Source: an uncultured Winogradskyella sp.
GTDB lineage: Bacteria; Bacteroidota; Bacteroidia; Flavobacteriales; Flavobacteriaceae
DNA: 64,000 bases
Direction of reading: 5' to 3'
Assembly: GCF_947495255.1 (NCBI RefSeq)
Contig: NZ_CANLYI010000005.1
Location: 248,001 to 312,000, forward strand
Both the position numbers and the translations under genes were made by a program. Each line of letters begins with the position of its first letter. Within the stretch, counting starts at the first letter, position 1. Positions 15,812 to 23,927 of this stretch are shown here, in pieces. Under the pieces are notes generated by a model, which saw only the letters and a list, made by a program, of their open reading frames with translations, was not told the origin of the DNA and ran no database searches.

Positions 15812-16840
15812 ATGATAAAACAACCTCACATCCTATTAGTATATACTGGTGGAACTATTGGTATGATAAAAGATGCTGATACAGGCGTATTAAAAGCATT
15901 CGACTTTACGAGTTTACTTGTCAAAATTCCAGAACTACGTTTGTTAGATTGTTCAATTGAAACCATTTCTTTTGAGCATCCGATTGATTCTTCCAATATG
16001 AGTCCTAAATATTGGATAGAGATTGCAACAATTATAAGAGATAATTATTCGAAATTTGATGGGTTTGTGGTGCTTCATGGTAGTGATACAATGAGTTACA
16101 CTGCTTCGGCATTAAGTTTTATGTTCGAGAATTTGGCAAAACCTGTAATATTAACAGGGTCGCAATTACCAATAGGAGATTTGAGAACTGATGCGAAAGA
16201 AAACCTGATTACATCAATTGAAATGGCATCTTTACAAAAAGATGGACAGCCAATAATAAGAGAAGTTGGTCTCTATTTTGAATACAAATTATATCGAGGA
16301 AATAGAACTACTAAATTAAGTGCGGAGCATTTTGAAGCATTTGAGTCTTTAAATTATCCAAATCTTGCGGAATCTGGAGTGCATTTAAAAGTGAATTCAG
16401 AATATTTATTGAAACCAAAATCCAATTCAAAACTAATTGTGCGGACCGCAATGGATTCTGATATAGGTGTATTAAAATTATTTCCAGGAATATCTAGAGC
16501 AATCTGTGAAGCTGTCCTAACAAGTAAATTAATAAAAGGACTTATTATAGAAACTTATGGTTCTGGCAATGCTACCACAGAATCTTGGTTTATAGATTTA
16601 TTAAAAAAAGCGATTACTAATGGTTTACATATTGTAAATGTTACGCAATGTGTTAGAGGTAGCGTAAACATGGGACAATACGAAACGAGTTCGCAATTAA
16701 AAACTATTGGTATAATTTCAGGAAAAGATATTACTACAGAAGCTGCTATAGCAAAAATGATGTACCTTTTAGGTGAAAATTTAGATGCTCAACAATTTCA
16801 ATATTATTTTGAGAAATCGTTAAGAGGAGAAATGTCTTAA
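15812..16840 (+). CDS. ansA: Type I L-asparaginase
   Basis: This 342-residue cytoplasmic asparaginase hydrolyses asparagine to aspartate and ammonia. The first catalytic motif YTGGTIGM holds the nucleophile Thr 12, and the second is VLHGSDTMSYTASALSFM (about residues 85-102). There is no signal peptide, in line with the type I cytoplasmic form. Its ATG follows the tatD stop codon directly, so the two genes are transcribed together. A separate isoaspartyl peptidase/asparaginase lies at 51678. Confidence 0.95.
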   Translation: MIKQPHILLVYTGGTIGMIKDADTGVLKAFDFTSLLVKIPELRLLDCSIETISFEHPIDSSNMSPKYWIEIATIIRDNYSKFDGFVVLHGSDTMSYTASALSFMFENLAKPVILTGSQLPIGDLRTDAKENLITSIEMASLQKDGQPIIREVGLYFEYKLYRGNRTTKLSAEHFEAFESLNYPNLAESGVHLKVNSEYLLKPKSNSKLIVRTAMDSDIGVLKLFPGISRAICEAVLTSKLIKGLIIETYGSGNATTESWFIDLLKKAITNGLHIVNVTQCVRGSVNMGQYETSSQLKTIGIISGKDITTEAAIAKMMYLLGENLDAQQFQYYFEKSLRGEMS

Positions 16841-16914
16841 AAATAATGTTATAAATTTTAGGGTTTGAAGTTTTTTTCGTTATTTGGCAGTCTGTAATTT
16901 TTTAATGAATATAT

Positions 16915-17002
16915 AGAGAGGTGGCCGAGTGGTCGAAGGCGCACGCCTGGAAAGTGTGTATACTCCAAAAGGGTATCGAGGGTTCGAATCCCTTCCTCTC
17001 TG
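16915..17002 (+). tRNA. tRNA-Ser (GGA)
   Basis: The cloverleaf has acceptor stem AGAGAGG / CCTCTCT with discriminator G, a D-arm GGCCGAGTGG typical of serine tRNAs, an anticodon loop with GGA (CTGGAAA), a long variable arm around TATACTCC/GGGTATC and a T-loop GGTTCGAATCC. Length is 88 nt, as expected for a class II tRNA. The CCA is not encoded. The minus-strand frame across it is spurious. Confidence 0.95.
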
Positions 17003-17078
17003 CTGATATTTTTATGCGATAATTGCAATATTTTTTTTATCTTTAACACTTTAACTAATAAAATTAAGATTCAGAACA

Positions 17079-17846
17079 ATGAAAAGATTATTTTCTATCC
17101 TTGCCATAACATTTTTAATGGCCATCGGAACTGTTAATGCCAATGCAACAACAGCGTTTGCAAGTGCAACAGCAACTGTAACAAGTGTAACTCAAGAAGA
17201 GCCAGCGGCAGAAGACTTGACGTTTCACCAAGAATTAAAGAAACGTTTTATAGAAGGTGGTCCAGGCTTTATGGGTATCGTACTACTTTGTTTAATTCTT
17301 GGATTAGCGATAGCTATTGAGAGAATTATCTTTTTAAACCTTTCTACAACAAACACTAAAAAATTAACTCAAAATGTAGAAGATGCACTAAATTCAGGTG
17401 GTATTGAAGCTGCAAAGGAAGTTTGTAGAAATACAAAAGGACCTGTTGCTTCTATATTCTATCAAGGTTTAGACAGAGCCGATGAAGATATTGATGCTGC
17501 AGAAAAAGCTGTTGTAGCTTATGGTGGTGTACAAATGGGACAATTAGAGAAGAATGTTTCTTGGATTTCATTATTTATCGCTTTAGCACCAATGCTTGGT
17601 TTCATGGGTACGGTAATTGGTATGATTTCTGCCTTTGATAAAATTGAAGCTGCAGGTGATATGAACCCTTCATTAGTAGCAGGTGGTATTAAAGTAGCAC
17701 TTTTAACAACAGTATTTGGTCTTATAGTAGCTATTATACTTCAGATTTTTTATAATTATATCATTGCTAAAATTGATAGCATTGTAAATGATATGGAAGA
17801 TGCATCAATTACTTTGATGGATTTATTAGTGAAACACAAAAAATAA
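17079..17846 (+). CDS. exbB: ExbB/TolQ/MotA family proton-channel protein
   Basis: This 255-residue membrane protein has an N-terminal signal-like segment, an extra helix near 55-80, and the conserved two-helix core with APMLGFMGTVIGMISAFD (about residues 170-187) and the final membrane span near 210-235. It forms the proton-motive-force engine with ExbD for TonB-dependent transport or a related envelope process. It heads an operon exbB - membrane protein - exbD - exbD with small spacers. Confidence 0.93.
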   Translation: MKRLFSILAITFLMAIGTVNANATTAFASATATVTSVTQEEPAAEDLTFHQELKKRFIEGGPGFMGIVLLCLILGLAIAIERIIFLNLSTTNTKKLTQNVEDALNSGGIEAAKEVCRNTKGPVASIFYQGLDRADEDIDAAEKAVVAYGGVQMGQLEKNVSWISLFIALAPMLGFMGTVIGMISAFDKIEAAGDMNPSLVAGGIKVALLTTVFGLIVAIILQIFYNYIIAKIDSIVNDMEDASITLMDLLVKHKK

Positions 17847-17857
17847 GATTTTAAATT

Positions 17858-18304
17858 ATGAATTTTAAAACTATATCAAAAATACTAGTAGCTATACTCG
17901 GTTTTTTAGGTATCATTTTCTTAGTGCGAATTGTAGCAGCAGGAGATGAAGCTATAAAGACAGGTGGAGAAGATGGCCTAGTAGATCCAATGGCTTATAT
18001 AGCATATGTCATTTTGGCTTTAGTATTAGCATTTGTATTGTTTTTTGTATTAAAAAACTTATTTACAAATACTGCTGGCCTTAAAAACACTTTAATAGGT
18101 GTTGGAGCATTTGCTGCTGTATTACTTATATCTTATGTTGTTTCTGGTGGAGACGTTATGAAATATGCACTTCAAGAAGGTGGTTTCGCAACGGATAGTA
18201 CTTCACAATTAGTAGGAGCTGGTTTAACAGCTTTTTATTTATTGTTGGCAGTTGCCGCAGTAGCAATGGTTTTTGCAGCTGCAAAGAAATTAATTAGTAA
18301 ATAG
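17858..18304 (+). CDS. Membrane protein between exbB and exbD
   Basis: This 148-residue protein has four strongly hydrophobic segments (about 8-27, 44-66, 77-94 and 118-143) with short acidic periplasmic loops (AAGDEAIKTGGEDG). No known domain was recognised. It lies 11 bp after exbB and 6 bp before exbD on the same strand, which implies it is a stoichiometric or assembly partner of the ExbBD motor. It appears to be a Bacteroidota-specific addition to this operon. Confidence 0.75.
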   Translation: MNFKTISKILVAILGFLGIIFLVRIVAAGDEAIKTGGEDGLVDPMAYIAYVILALVLAFVLFFVLKNLFTNTAGLKNTLIGVGAFAAVLLISYVVSGGDVMKYALQEGGFATDSTSQLVGAGLTAFYLLLAVAAVAMVFAAAKKLISK

Positions 18305-18310
18305 AGTAAT

Positions 18311-18946
18311 ATGGCAAAGAGAGCAGCACCCGAAGTAAATGCAGGATCAATGGCTGACATTGCCTTCTTATTACTTATCTTTTTCTTAGTAACAACAACT
18401 ATTGAAAAGGATAAAGGTTTATTAAGAAGTTTGCCACCTATTGATGACTCGCAAGTTGAGCCGCCAATTATTAAACAAAAGAATTTATTTACTGTTTTAA
18501 TAAATCGTAATAACCAATTGTTAGTCGAAGAAGAACAAATGGATATAAAGGATTTGAGACAAGCAGCAATTGATTTCTTAGATAATGGAGGAAGTACAAA
18601 TGCAGCAGGAGAATCTTGTACATATTGTAAAGGGAAAGGTTTATCAGATTCTTCTGACCACCCTGACAAGGCAATTATCTCTATGAAGCATGACAGAGAA
18701 ACTTCTTACGAACAGTACATGGATGTACAAAACGAATTAGTAGCAGCTTATAACATCTTAAGAGAACGTGAAGCGGCAAGACTATATCAAAAGTATTATC
18801 CAAATGCAGAAAAAGTTTTTACTGCAATGTTAGAAGAGAAGGAGAAGAATCAATATAGTAAGGATGATGTTCTTAACGAGCGTATAGAAACCGTTAAGAA
18901 ATTATTTCCTATGAAGTTGTCTGAAGCAGAACCTGATAAAAATTAA
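18311..18946 (+). CDS. exbD: ExbD/TolR family protein with cysteine-containing insert
   Basis: This 211-residue protein has the single N-terminal membrane helix with the essential Asp (SMADIAFLLLIFFLV, Asp about 17), followed by the periplasmic domain. It is longer than a typical ExbD (about 140 residues). The extra part includes SCTYCKGKG (about residues 100-108) and a helical stretch rich in Glu/Arg (ILREREAARLYQKYY). The CxxC pair could form a disulfide in the periplasm. It is followed by a second exbD 11 bp on. Confidence 0.9.
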   Translation: MAKRAAPEVNAGSMADIAFLLLIFFLVTTTIEKDKGLLRSLPPIDDSQVEPPIIKQKNLFTVLINRNNQLLVEEEQMDIKDLRQAAIDFLDNGGSTNAAGESCTYCKGKGLSDSSDHPDKAIISMKHDRETSYEQYMDVQNELVAAYNILREREAARLYQKYYPNAEKVFTAMLEEKEKNQYSKDDVLNERIETVKKLFPMKLSEAEPDKN

Positions 18947-18957
18947 AAGAAACAAAT

Positions 18958-19422
18958 ATGTCTAAATTTAGAAATAAAGATAAAGGTGAATTGCCAGCGA
19001 TTTCAACGGCTTCACTTCCAGATATTGTATTTATGTTACTTTTCTTTTTTATGGTAGCTACAGTAATGCGTGATAGTTCTTTGATGATTGAAAATAGTTT
19101 GCCAAGTGCAGATCAAGTTGAAAAATTAAAAAAGGATAGAACCGTTTTTATATATGGTGGTAAACCAAATGCTCAATATAAGCAATTTGGTACTGAGCCT
19201 AGAATTCAATTTAATGATGCTTTCATTGGTGTTGAAGATGTAAGAGCTTCGGTTATACAAGCTATTTCAGAACTTAATGAAGATTTACAGAGTAAAGTTG
19301 TTATTGGTTTAAAAGTCGATAAAGATACTAACGCTGGTTTAGTTTCTGATATTAAGCAAGAATTACGTAAAGCAAATGCATTAAAAGTAATGTACATTGC
19401 AAATACAAAAACTGAGAATTAA
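18958..19422 (+). CDS. exbD: ExbD/TolR family protein (second copy)
   Basis: This 154-residue ExbD of usual size has a membrane helix with the conserved Asp (TASLPDIVFMLLFFFMV, Asp about 22) and a periplasmic domain ending in a beta strand (ALKVMYIANTK). It pairs with the longer ExbD just upstream. Two ExbD paralogs per ExbB is common in Bacteroidota operons. A rho-independent terminator follows, so this is the last gene of the operon. Confidence 0.92.
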   Translation: MSKFRNKDKGELPAISTASLPDIVFMLLFFFMVATVMRDSSLMIENSLPSADQVEKLKKDRTVFIYGGKPNAQYKQFGTEPRIQFNDAFIGVEDVRASVIQAISELNEDLQSKVVIGLKVDKDTNAGLVSDIKQELRKANALKVMYIANTKTEN

Positions 19423-19449
19423 ATAAATAATATTCTTAATTTTATAGAT

Positions 19450-19480
19450 AAAACGTTCTGAGTAATCAGGACGTTTTTTT
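19450..19480 (+). terminator. Terminator of exbB-exbD operon
   Basis: Twelve-base arms (19450-19461 and 19466-19477, one G-T pair) with a GTAA loop are followed by a T-run on the plus strand. Confidence 0.85.
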
Positions 19481-19517
19481 GTTTAATAGATATTAAAGAT
19501 TTTGTAGCTTTATCAGC

Positions 19518-20216
19518 ATGAAAGTTTTGGTTTTTCTTTTACTTACATTATTTGGTTTTTTTGGATTTTCGCAAAGTGATAAATTTAAAGATACCGAAGC
19601 AGACGAGAGCTATAGAGAGGATCAATTCTATGCCTCAGCTACCTATAACTTAATTAATGATAAGCCATCTGGAGTTAAACAAAGTGGGTTTTCTTCTGGT
19701 TTTCATTTTGGTTTTATTAGAGATATGCCTATTAATAAAAAAAGGAATATAGCACTCGGATTAGGATTAGGGCTTTCTTCTAATTCTTACAATCTCAAAA
19801 ACATCCTTATTGAAAAAACAAATAATGAGGTGGTATTTAGTATTATAGATGAAGATGACTATAACGTTTCTAAAAACAAGTTTACAACCTATTTAGTTGA
19901 AGTACCTTTTGAGTTGAGATGGAGAACATCTAATGCCGAGGATTATAACTTTTGGAGAATCTATACAGGTTTTAAAGTGGGTTATCTACTCTATAATAGT
20001 GTAAAGTTTAAAAGTGACGTTACGAATTCTGAACTTTCTAACATTGATGGTTTTGAAAAAATTCAATACGGGTTCACACTTAGCGCTGGTTATAGCACAT
20101 GGAATTTTCATTTATATTATGGTCTTAATCCAATTTTCGATTCTAATTCTAAATTAGACAATAGCACAATTGATATGAAATCCCTTAAGATAGGACTAAT
20201 GTTTTATATTCTATAA
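19518..20216 (+). CDS. PorT-like outer-membrane beta-barrel protein
   Basis: This 232-residue protein has a signal peptide (LFGFFGFSQ) and about eight predicted beta strands. The blocks SGFHFGFIRDMPINKKRNIALGLG and SLKIGLMFYIL (given here only as landmarks near residues 54-78 and 221-232) resemble the PorT family, a component of the type IX secretion system of gliding Bacteroidota. It lies just downstream of the exbBD operon but after a terminator, so it has its own promoter. The PorT assignment rests on general pattern recognition; a generic outer-membrane barrel is the alternative. Confidence 0.65.
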   Translation: MKVLVFLLLTLFGFFGFSQSDKFKDTEADESYREDQFYASATYNLINDKPSGVKQSGFSSGFHFGFIRDMPINKKRNIALGLGLGLSSNSYNLKNILIEKTNNEVVFSIIDEDDYNVSKNKFTTYLVEVPFELRWRTSNAEDYNFWRIYTGFKVGYLLYNSVKFKSDVTNSELSNIDGFEKIQYGFTLSAGYSTWNFHLYYGLNPIFDSNSKLDNSTIDMKSLKIGLMFYIL

Positions 20217-20819
20217 CCAATAATTTAGAAGAATAAGCTGAGGTGTAAAGCCTGTAAATATTCCTAATATTAATTCTTGATTGGTGTGTGCCTTTAAATG
20301 TAAACGCGACGTCGCAATTGCTCCTAAAATTATCATCATAAGTGCAATAGTACCATTGATATTTATATGGTAATGAACACCTATATTAATAGCGAACATA
20401 AAAAAGCCTGCAGCTGCAATCATATGAATACTCGCCTTTATCTTAAAAACGGCGAATACAAAGCAGATAAAAGTTGAAAATAATATTCCTAAAAAGAAAT
20501 AGAATAAAGCTATAATTTCACTTGGTGGTAATACTCTAATTAGAATTAATATGATAATTACACAATTAATAAATAAGGGTATTAAGCGTTCCTTTGTACT
20601 CTTTAGGTAGATTGAATTAACCTTATTGATGGTCTTTAACAAAAAGAAAAGTAGAATAGGTAATATAATAGTAAGAATTACTATAGAAAATATTTTAGCC
20701 TTCATTACTGGCTCAGGAATATATCGAGGCGTTTTAGAAAAATAAAACAGCACACCCAATAAGGGCATGATTAAAGGATGAAATACAAACGATATACTCT
20801 TTAAAATAAAATTTTTCAT
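20211..20819 (-). CDS. PAP2-like integral membrane protein
   Basis: This 202-residue protein has about six hydrophobic segments. The C-terminal region ATSRLHLKAHTNQELILGI recalls the last PAP2 phosphatase motif (SR-x5-H-x3-D), but the usual Asp is replaced by Gln/Glu and the PSGH motif is reduced to KASIHM. It may be a PAP2-fold protein with altered or lost catalysis, acting on lipid phosphates or as a membrane scaffold. It is convergent with the PorT-like gene (6-bp overlap of 3' ends) and starts 10 bp after the rpoN stop. Confidence 0.65.
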   Translation of the reverse strand: MKNFILKSISFVFHPLIMPLLGVLFYFSKTPRYIPEPVMKAKIFSIVILTIILPILLFFLLKTINKVNSIYLKSTKERLIPLFINCVIIILILIRVLPPSEIIALFYFFLGILFSTFICFVFAVFKIKASIHMIAAAGFFMFAINIGVHYHININGTIALMMIILGAIATSRLHLKAHTNQELILGIFTGFTPQLILLNYWL

Positions 20820-20829
20820 CCAAGGCTTA

Positions 20830-22296
20830 TTAAAGTTCCTTTCTTAAACGTGCCACAGGTATATCTAATTGTTCTCTATATTTTGCAACCGTACGTCTAG
20901 CTATAGGATATCCTTTTTCTTTTAGAATTTTAGAAAGTGCTTCATCAGTTAAAGGTTTCTTTTTGCTTTCTTCTTCAATTACGGTTTCAAGAATCTTTTT
21001 AATTTCTCTAGTTGAGACTTCTTCACCTTGGTCATTAGTCATAGATTCTGAGAAGAATTCTTTAATTAATTTGGTGCCATAAGGTGTATCTACATATTTA
21101 CTATTTGCAACACGAGAAATGGTAGAGACATCCATTTCAATTTCGTCTGCAATATCCTTTAAAATCATAGGACGCAAATTACGTTCATCACCCGTTAAGA
21201 AATATTCCTTCTGATAATGCATAATTGAGCTCATAGTAATAAACAATGTTTGCTGACGTTGCCTAACCGCTTCAATAAACCATTTTGCGGCATCTAACTT
21301 TTGCTTAATAAACATTACAGCATCCTTTTGAGATTTAGATTTCTCTTTAGTCTCTTTATACCCTTTAAGCATGTTGTTGTATTCTCTTGATACATGCAAT
21401 TCTGGAGCATTTCTACCATTAAGAGTTAACTCTAATTCACCATTTACAATCTTAATAGCAAAATCTGGTACAATATGTTGAACAATTTTATTATTGCCAG
21501 CGTAAGAACCGCCAGGTTTAGGGTTAAGATGTTCTATTTGTTCTACAGCATCTTTGAGTTGTTCTTCATCAATGTTAAATTTTTGCATTAATTTTTTATA
21601 ATGCTTTTTTGTAAATTGATCAAAAGCCTTATCTATAATAGCTGTTGCCATTTCAACATCAGGACGCTGTTCCTTTCTGTGTAATTGAATACTTAAGCAC
21701 TCTTGAAGATTACGAGCACCAACACCTGCAGGATCTAATTGATGTACAATTTGTAATACTTTTTCAACCTCCTCTTCAGTTGTATATACATTTTGAGTAA
21801 AAGCTAAGTCATCAGTAATATCAGAGAGAGAGCGACGTATATAACCACTTTCATCTACACTACCAACTAAGAAATAGGCAATTTCTTCTTCTTGATTAGA
21901 TAAACGAAAGGTATTTAATTGATTTGTTAAATGTTGTGTAAAAGATGTTCCGGCAGCATATGGTACAGATTTATCTTCATCATCAGCACTATAATTATTA
22001 GCTTGTGTACGATATTCTGGTATTTCATCGTCGCTTAGATATTCATCAATATTAATATCATCTGCTTCAATAGTTTCGTTGTCATCATAAGTCTCCTCAG
22101 AATTATCAAATTCGTCTAGGTTGTCTTCTGACGCTTCGGATTCTTTGCCTGTGTCTAAGGCAGGGTTTTCTTCTAACTCTTGCTTTAAACGTTGCTCAAA
22201 GGCTTGTGTAGGTAACTGAATCAACTTCATAAGTTGAATCTGCTGTGGCGAAAGCTTTTGTGAGAGCTTAAATGATAAAAACTGCTTTAGGGACAT
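20830..22296 (-). CDS. rpoN: RNA polymerase sigma-54 factor
   Basis: This 488-residue sigma-54 has a Gln/Leu-rich region I (KLSQKLSPQQIQLMKLIQLP, residues about 10-29), an acidic region II (about 45-100), the core-binding domain, and the C-terminal RpoN box RRTVAKYREQLDI. It directs transcription at -24/-12 promoters with AAA+ activators. No enhancer-binding activator is encoded in the window. It lies downstream of the asnS terminator and just upstream of the PAP2-like gene. Confidence 0.97.
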   Translation of the reverse strand: MSLKQFLSFKLSQKLSPQQIQLMKLIQLPTQAFEQRLKQELEENPALDTGKESEASEDNLDEFDNSEETYDDNETIEADDINIDEYLSDDEIPEYRTQANNYSADDEDKSVPYAAGTSFTQHLTNQLNTFRLSNQEEEIAYFLVGSVDESGYIRRSLSDITDDLAFTQNVYTTEEEVEKVLQIVHQLDPAGVGARNLQECLSIQLHRKEQRPDVEMATAIIDKAFDQFTKKHYKKLMQKFNIDEEQLKDAVEQIEHLNPKPGGSYAGNNKIVQHIVPDFAIKIVNGELELTLNGRNAPELHVSREYNNMLKGYKETKEKSKSQKDAVMFIKQKLDAAKWFIEAVRQRQQTLFITMSSIMHYQKEYFLTGDERNLRPMILKDIADEIEMDVSTISRVANSKYVDTPYGTKLIKEFFSESMTNDQGEEVSTREIKKILETVIEEESKKKPLTDEALSKILKEKGYPIARRTVAKYREQLDIPVARLRKEL

Positions 22297-22322
22297 AAAA
22301 TTTCTGTTGATTATAAATGTAA

Positions 22323-22358
22323 TAAAAAAAACCTGACAGGTTTCTAAAACCTATCAGG
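22323..22358 (-). terminator. Terminator of asnS
   Basis: Twelve-base arms (CCTGATAGGTTT and its near complement, one wobble) with a 5-base loop are followed by eight T on the minus strand, 16 bp downstream of the asnS stop. Confidence 0.85.
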
Positions 22359-22373
22359 ATTATCATTTAACAA

Positions 22374-23819
22374 TTAAAATTCAGCGTTCTGTGGTGTTCT
22401 TGGATAAGGAATGACATCTCTAATATTACCCATTCCTGTTGCGAACATTACTAAACGTTCAAAACCTAATCCAAAACCAGAGTGAACTGCAGTTCCGTAT
22501 TTACGTAAATCTAAATACCACCATAATTCTTCTTCAGATATATCTAAGGCTTTCATTTTTTCTTTTAAAACGTCTAAACGTTCTTCTCTTTGAGAACCTC
22601 CAACCATTTCACCAATACCTGGAAATAAAATATCCATGGCTCTTACTGTTTCTCTTCCTTCACTGTCTGGCTCATTTAAACGCATGTAAAATGCTTTGAT
22701 GTTTGCCGGATAATCAAATAAAATTACAGGACATTTAAAGTGCTTTTCTACTAAGAATCGTTCGTGCTCAGATTGTAAATCTGCTCCCCATTCTTCAATG
22801 ATATATTTAAATTTCTTCTTCTTATTTGGTTTACAGTTTCTAAGTATATCTATTGCTTCAGTATAACTTACACGTTTAAAGTTGTTGTCTATGACGAACT
22901 TAATTTTTTCAATTAAACTCATGTCGCTGCGTTCTGTTTGAGGTTTTGTTTTCTCTTCGTCTAATAAACGCTTATCTAAAAACTCTAAATCTTCTCTATT
23001 TTTTTCAAGAACATAACTTAAAACAGATTTCATAAAATCTTCAGCTAAATCCATGTTGCCAGCTAAATCCATAAAAGCAACTTCTGGTTCTATCATCCAG
23101 AATTCTGCTAAATGACGGGTTGTATTAGAATTTTCGGCTCTAAATGTTGGTCCAAAAGTGTAAACTTTACCTAAAGACATCGCATAAGTTTCAGCTTCTA
23201 ACTGACCAGAAACAGTTAAGTTAGTTTCTTTTCCGAAGAAGTCTTCTTTATAATTTATTGAACCATCGTCATTTAATGGTGGATTTTTTGCGTCTAAATT
23301 TGTTACTTTAAACATTTCACCTGCACCTTCAGCATCACTTCCGGTTACAATAGGTGTGTGCATATAGTTAAAGCCATTCTCATTAAAATATTTATGAACA
23401 GCAAATGATAAAGACGAGCGTAAGCGCATTACAGCACTAAACGTATTTGTTCTTGTACGTAAATGAGCATTTGCTCTTAAAAATTCAAAAGTGTGTTTCT
23501 TTGGCTGTATAGGATATGTTTCAGGGTCAGAATCTCCTAAAATCTCTAATGTTTTTACAACGATTTCAACAGACTGTCCTTTTCCTTGACTTTCAACCAA
23601 TTCTCCGGTTACATGCACTGCAGCTCCTGTAGTAACACGTTTTAAAAGGGCTTCGTCAAAATTTTCAAAATCAACAACACATTGTATATTATTTATAGTT
23701 GAACCATCATTTAAAGCAATAAATCGGTTTGCTCTAAAAGTTCTTACCCAACCTTTAAGAGTCACATCTTGTAAGGTTCCATCTTGCGATAATAATTCCG
23801 CTACAGTTTTTGAAGTCAT
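22374..23819 (-). CDS. asnS: Asparaginyl-tRNA synthetase
   Basis: This 481-residue class IIb aminoacyl-tRNA synthetase has an N-terminal OB-fold anticodon-binding domain (GWVRTFRANRFIALNDGS), motif 2 (FGPTFRAENSNTTRHLAEFWMIEPE) and motif 3 with GFGLGFERLVMFATG near the C-terminus. It charges tRNA-Asn. Its own terminator separates it from rpoN. Confidence 0.98.
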   Translation of the reverse strand: MTSKTVAELLSQDGTLQDVTLKGWVRTFRANRFIALNDGSTINNIQCVVDFENFDEALLKRVTTGAAVHVTGELVESQGKGQSVEIVVKTLEILGDSDPETYPIQPKKHTFEFLRANAHLRTRTNTFSAVMRLRSSLSFAVHKYFNENGFNYMHTPIVTGSDAEGAGEMFKVTNLDAKNPPLNDDGSINYKEDFFGKETNLTVSGQLEAETYAMSLGKVYTFGPTFRAENSNTTRHLAEFWMIEPEVAFMDLAGNMDLAEDFMKSVLSYVLEKNREDLEFLDKRLLDEEKTKPQTERSDMSLIEKIKFVIDNNFKRVSYTEAIDILRNCKPNKKKKFKYIIEEWGADLQSEHERFLVEKHFKCPVILFDYPANIKAFYMRLNEPDSEGRETVRAMDILFPGIGEMVGGSQREERLDVLKEKMKALDISEEELWWYLDLRKYGTAVHSGFGLGFERLVMFATGMGNIRDVIPYPRTPQNAEF

Positions 23820-23927
23820 TTTTTTTAATTATTTTGTATGCTAATATATATGATACCAAGTAAACATTAAAATTAACCATAAAGCAGAATTTACTTTAAG
23901 TTCATTTTTAAAATTCATTGATTAATG

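Noticed and set aside
16858..17049. 63-codon minus-strand frame across the tRNA-Ser gene
   Set aside because: It is the antisense of the tRNA; the EGIRTLDTLL...LRPLGHLS type peptide is a familiar artefact of serine-tRNA genes.
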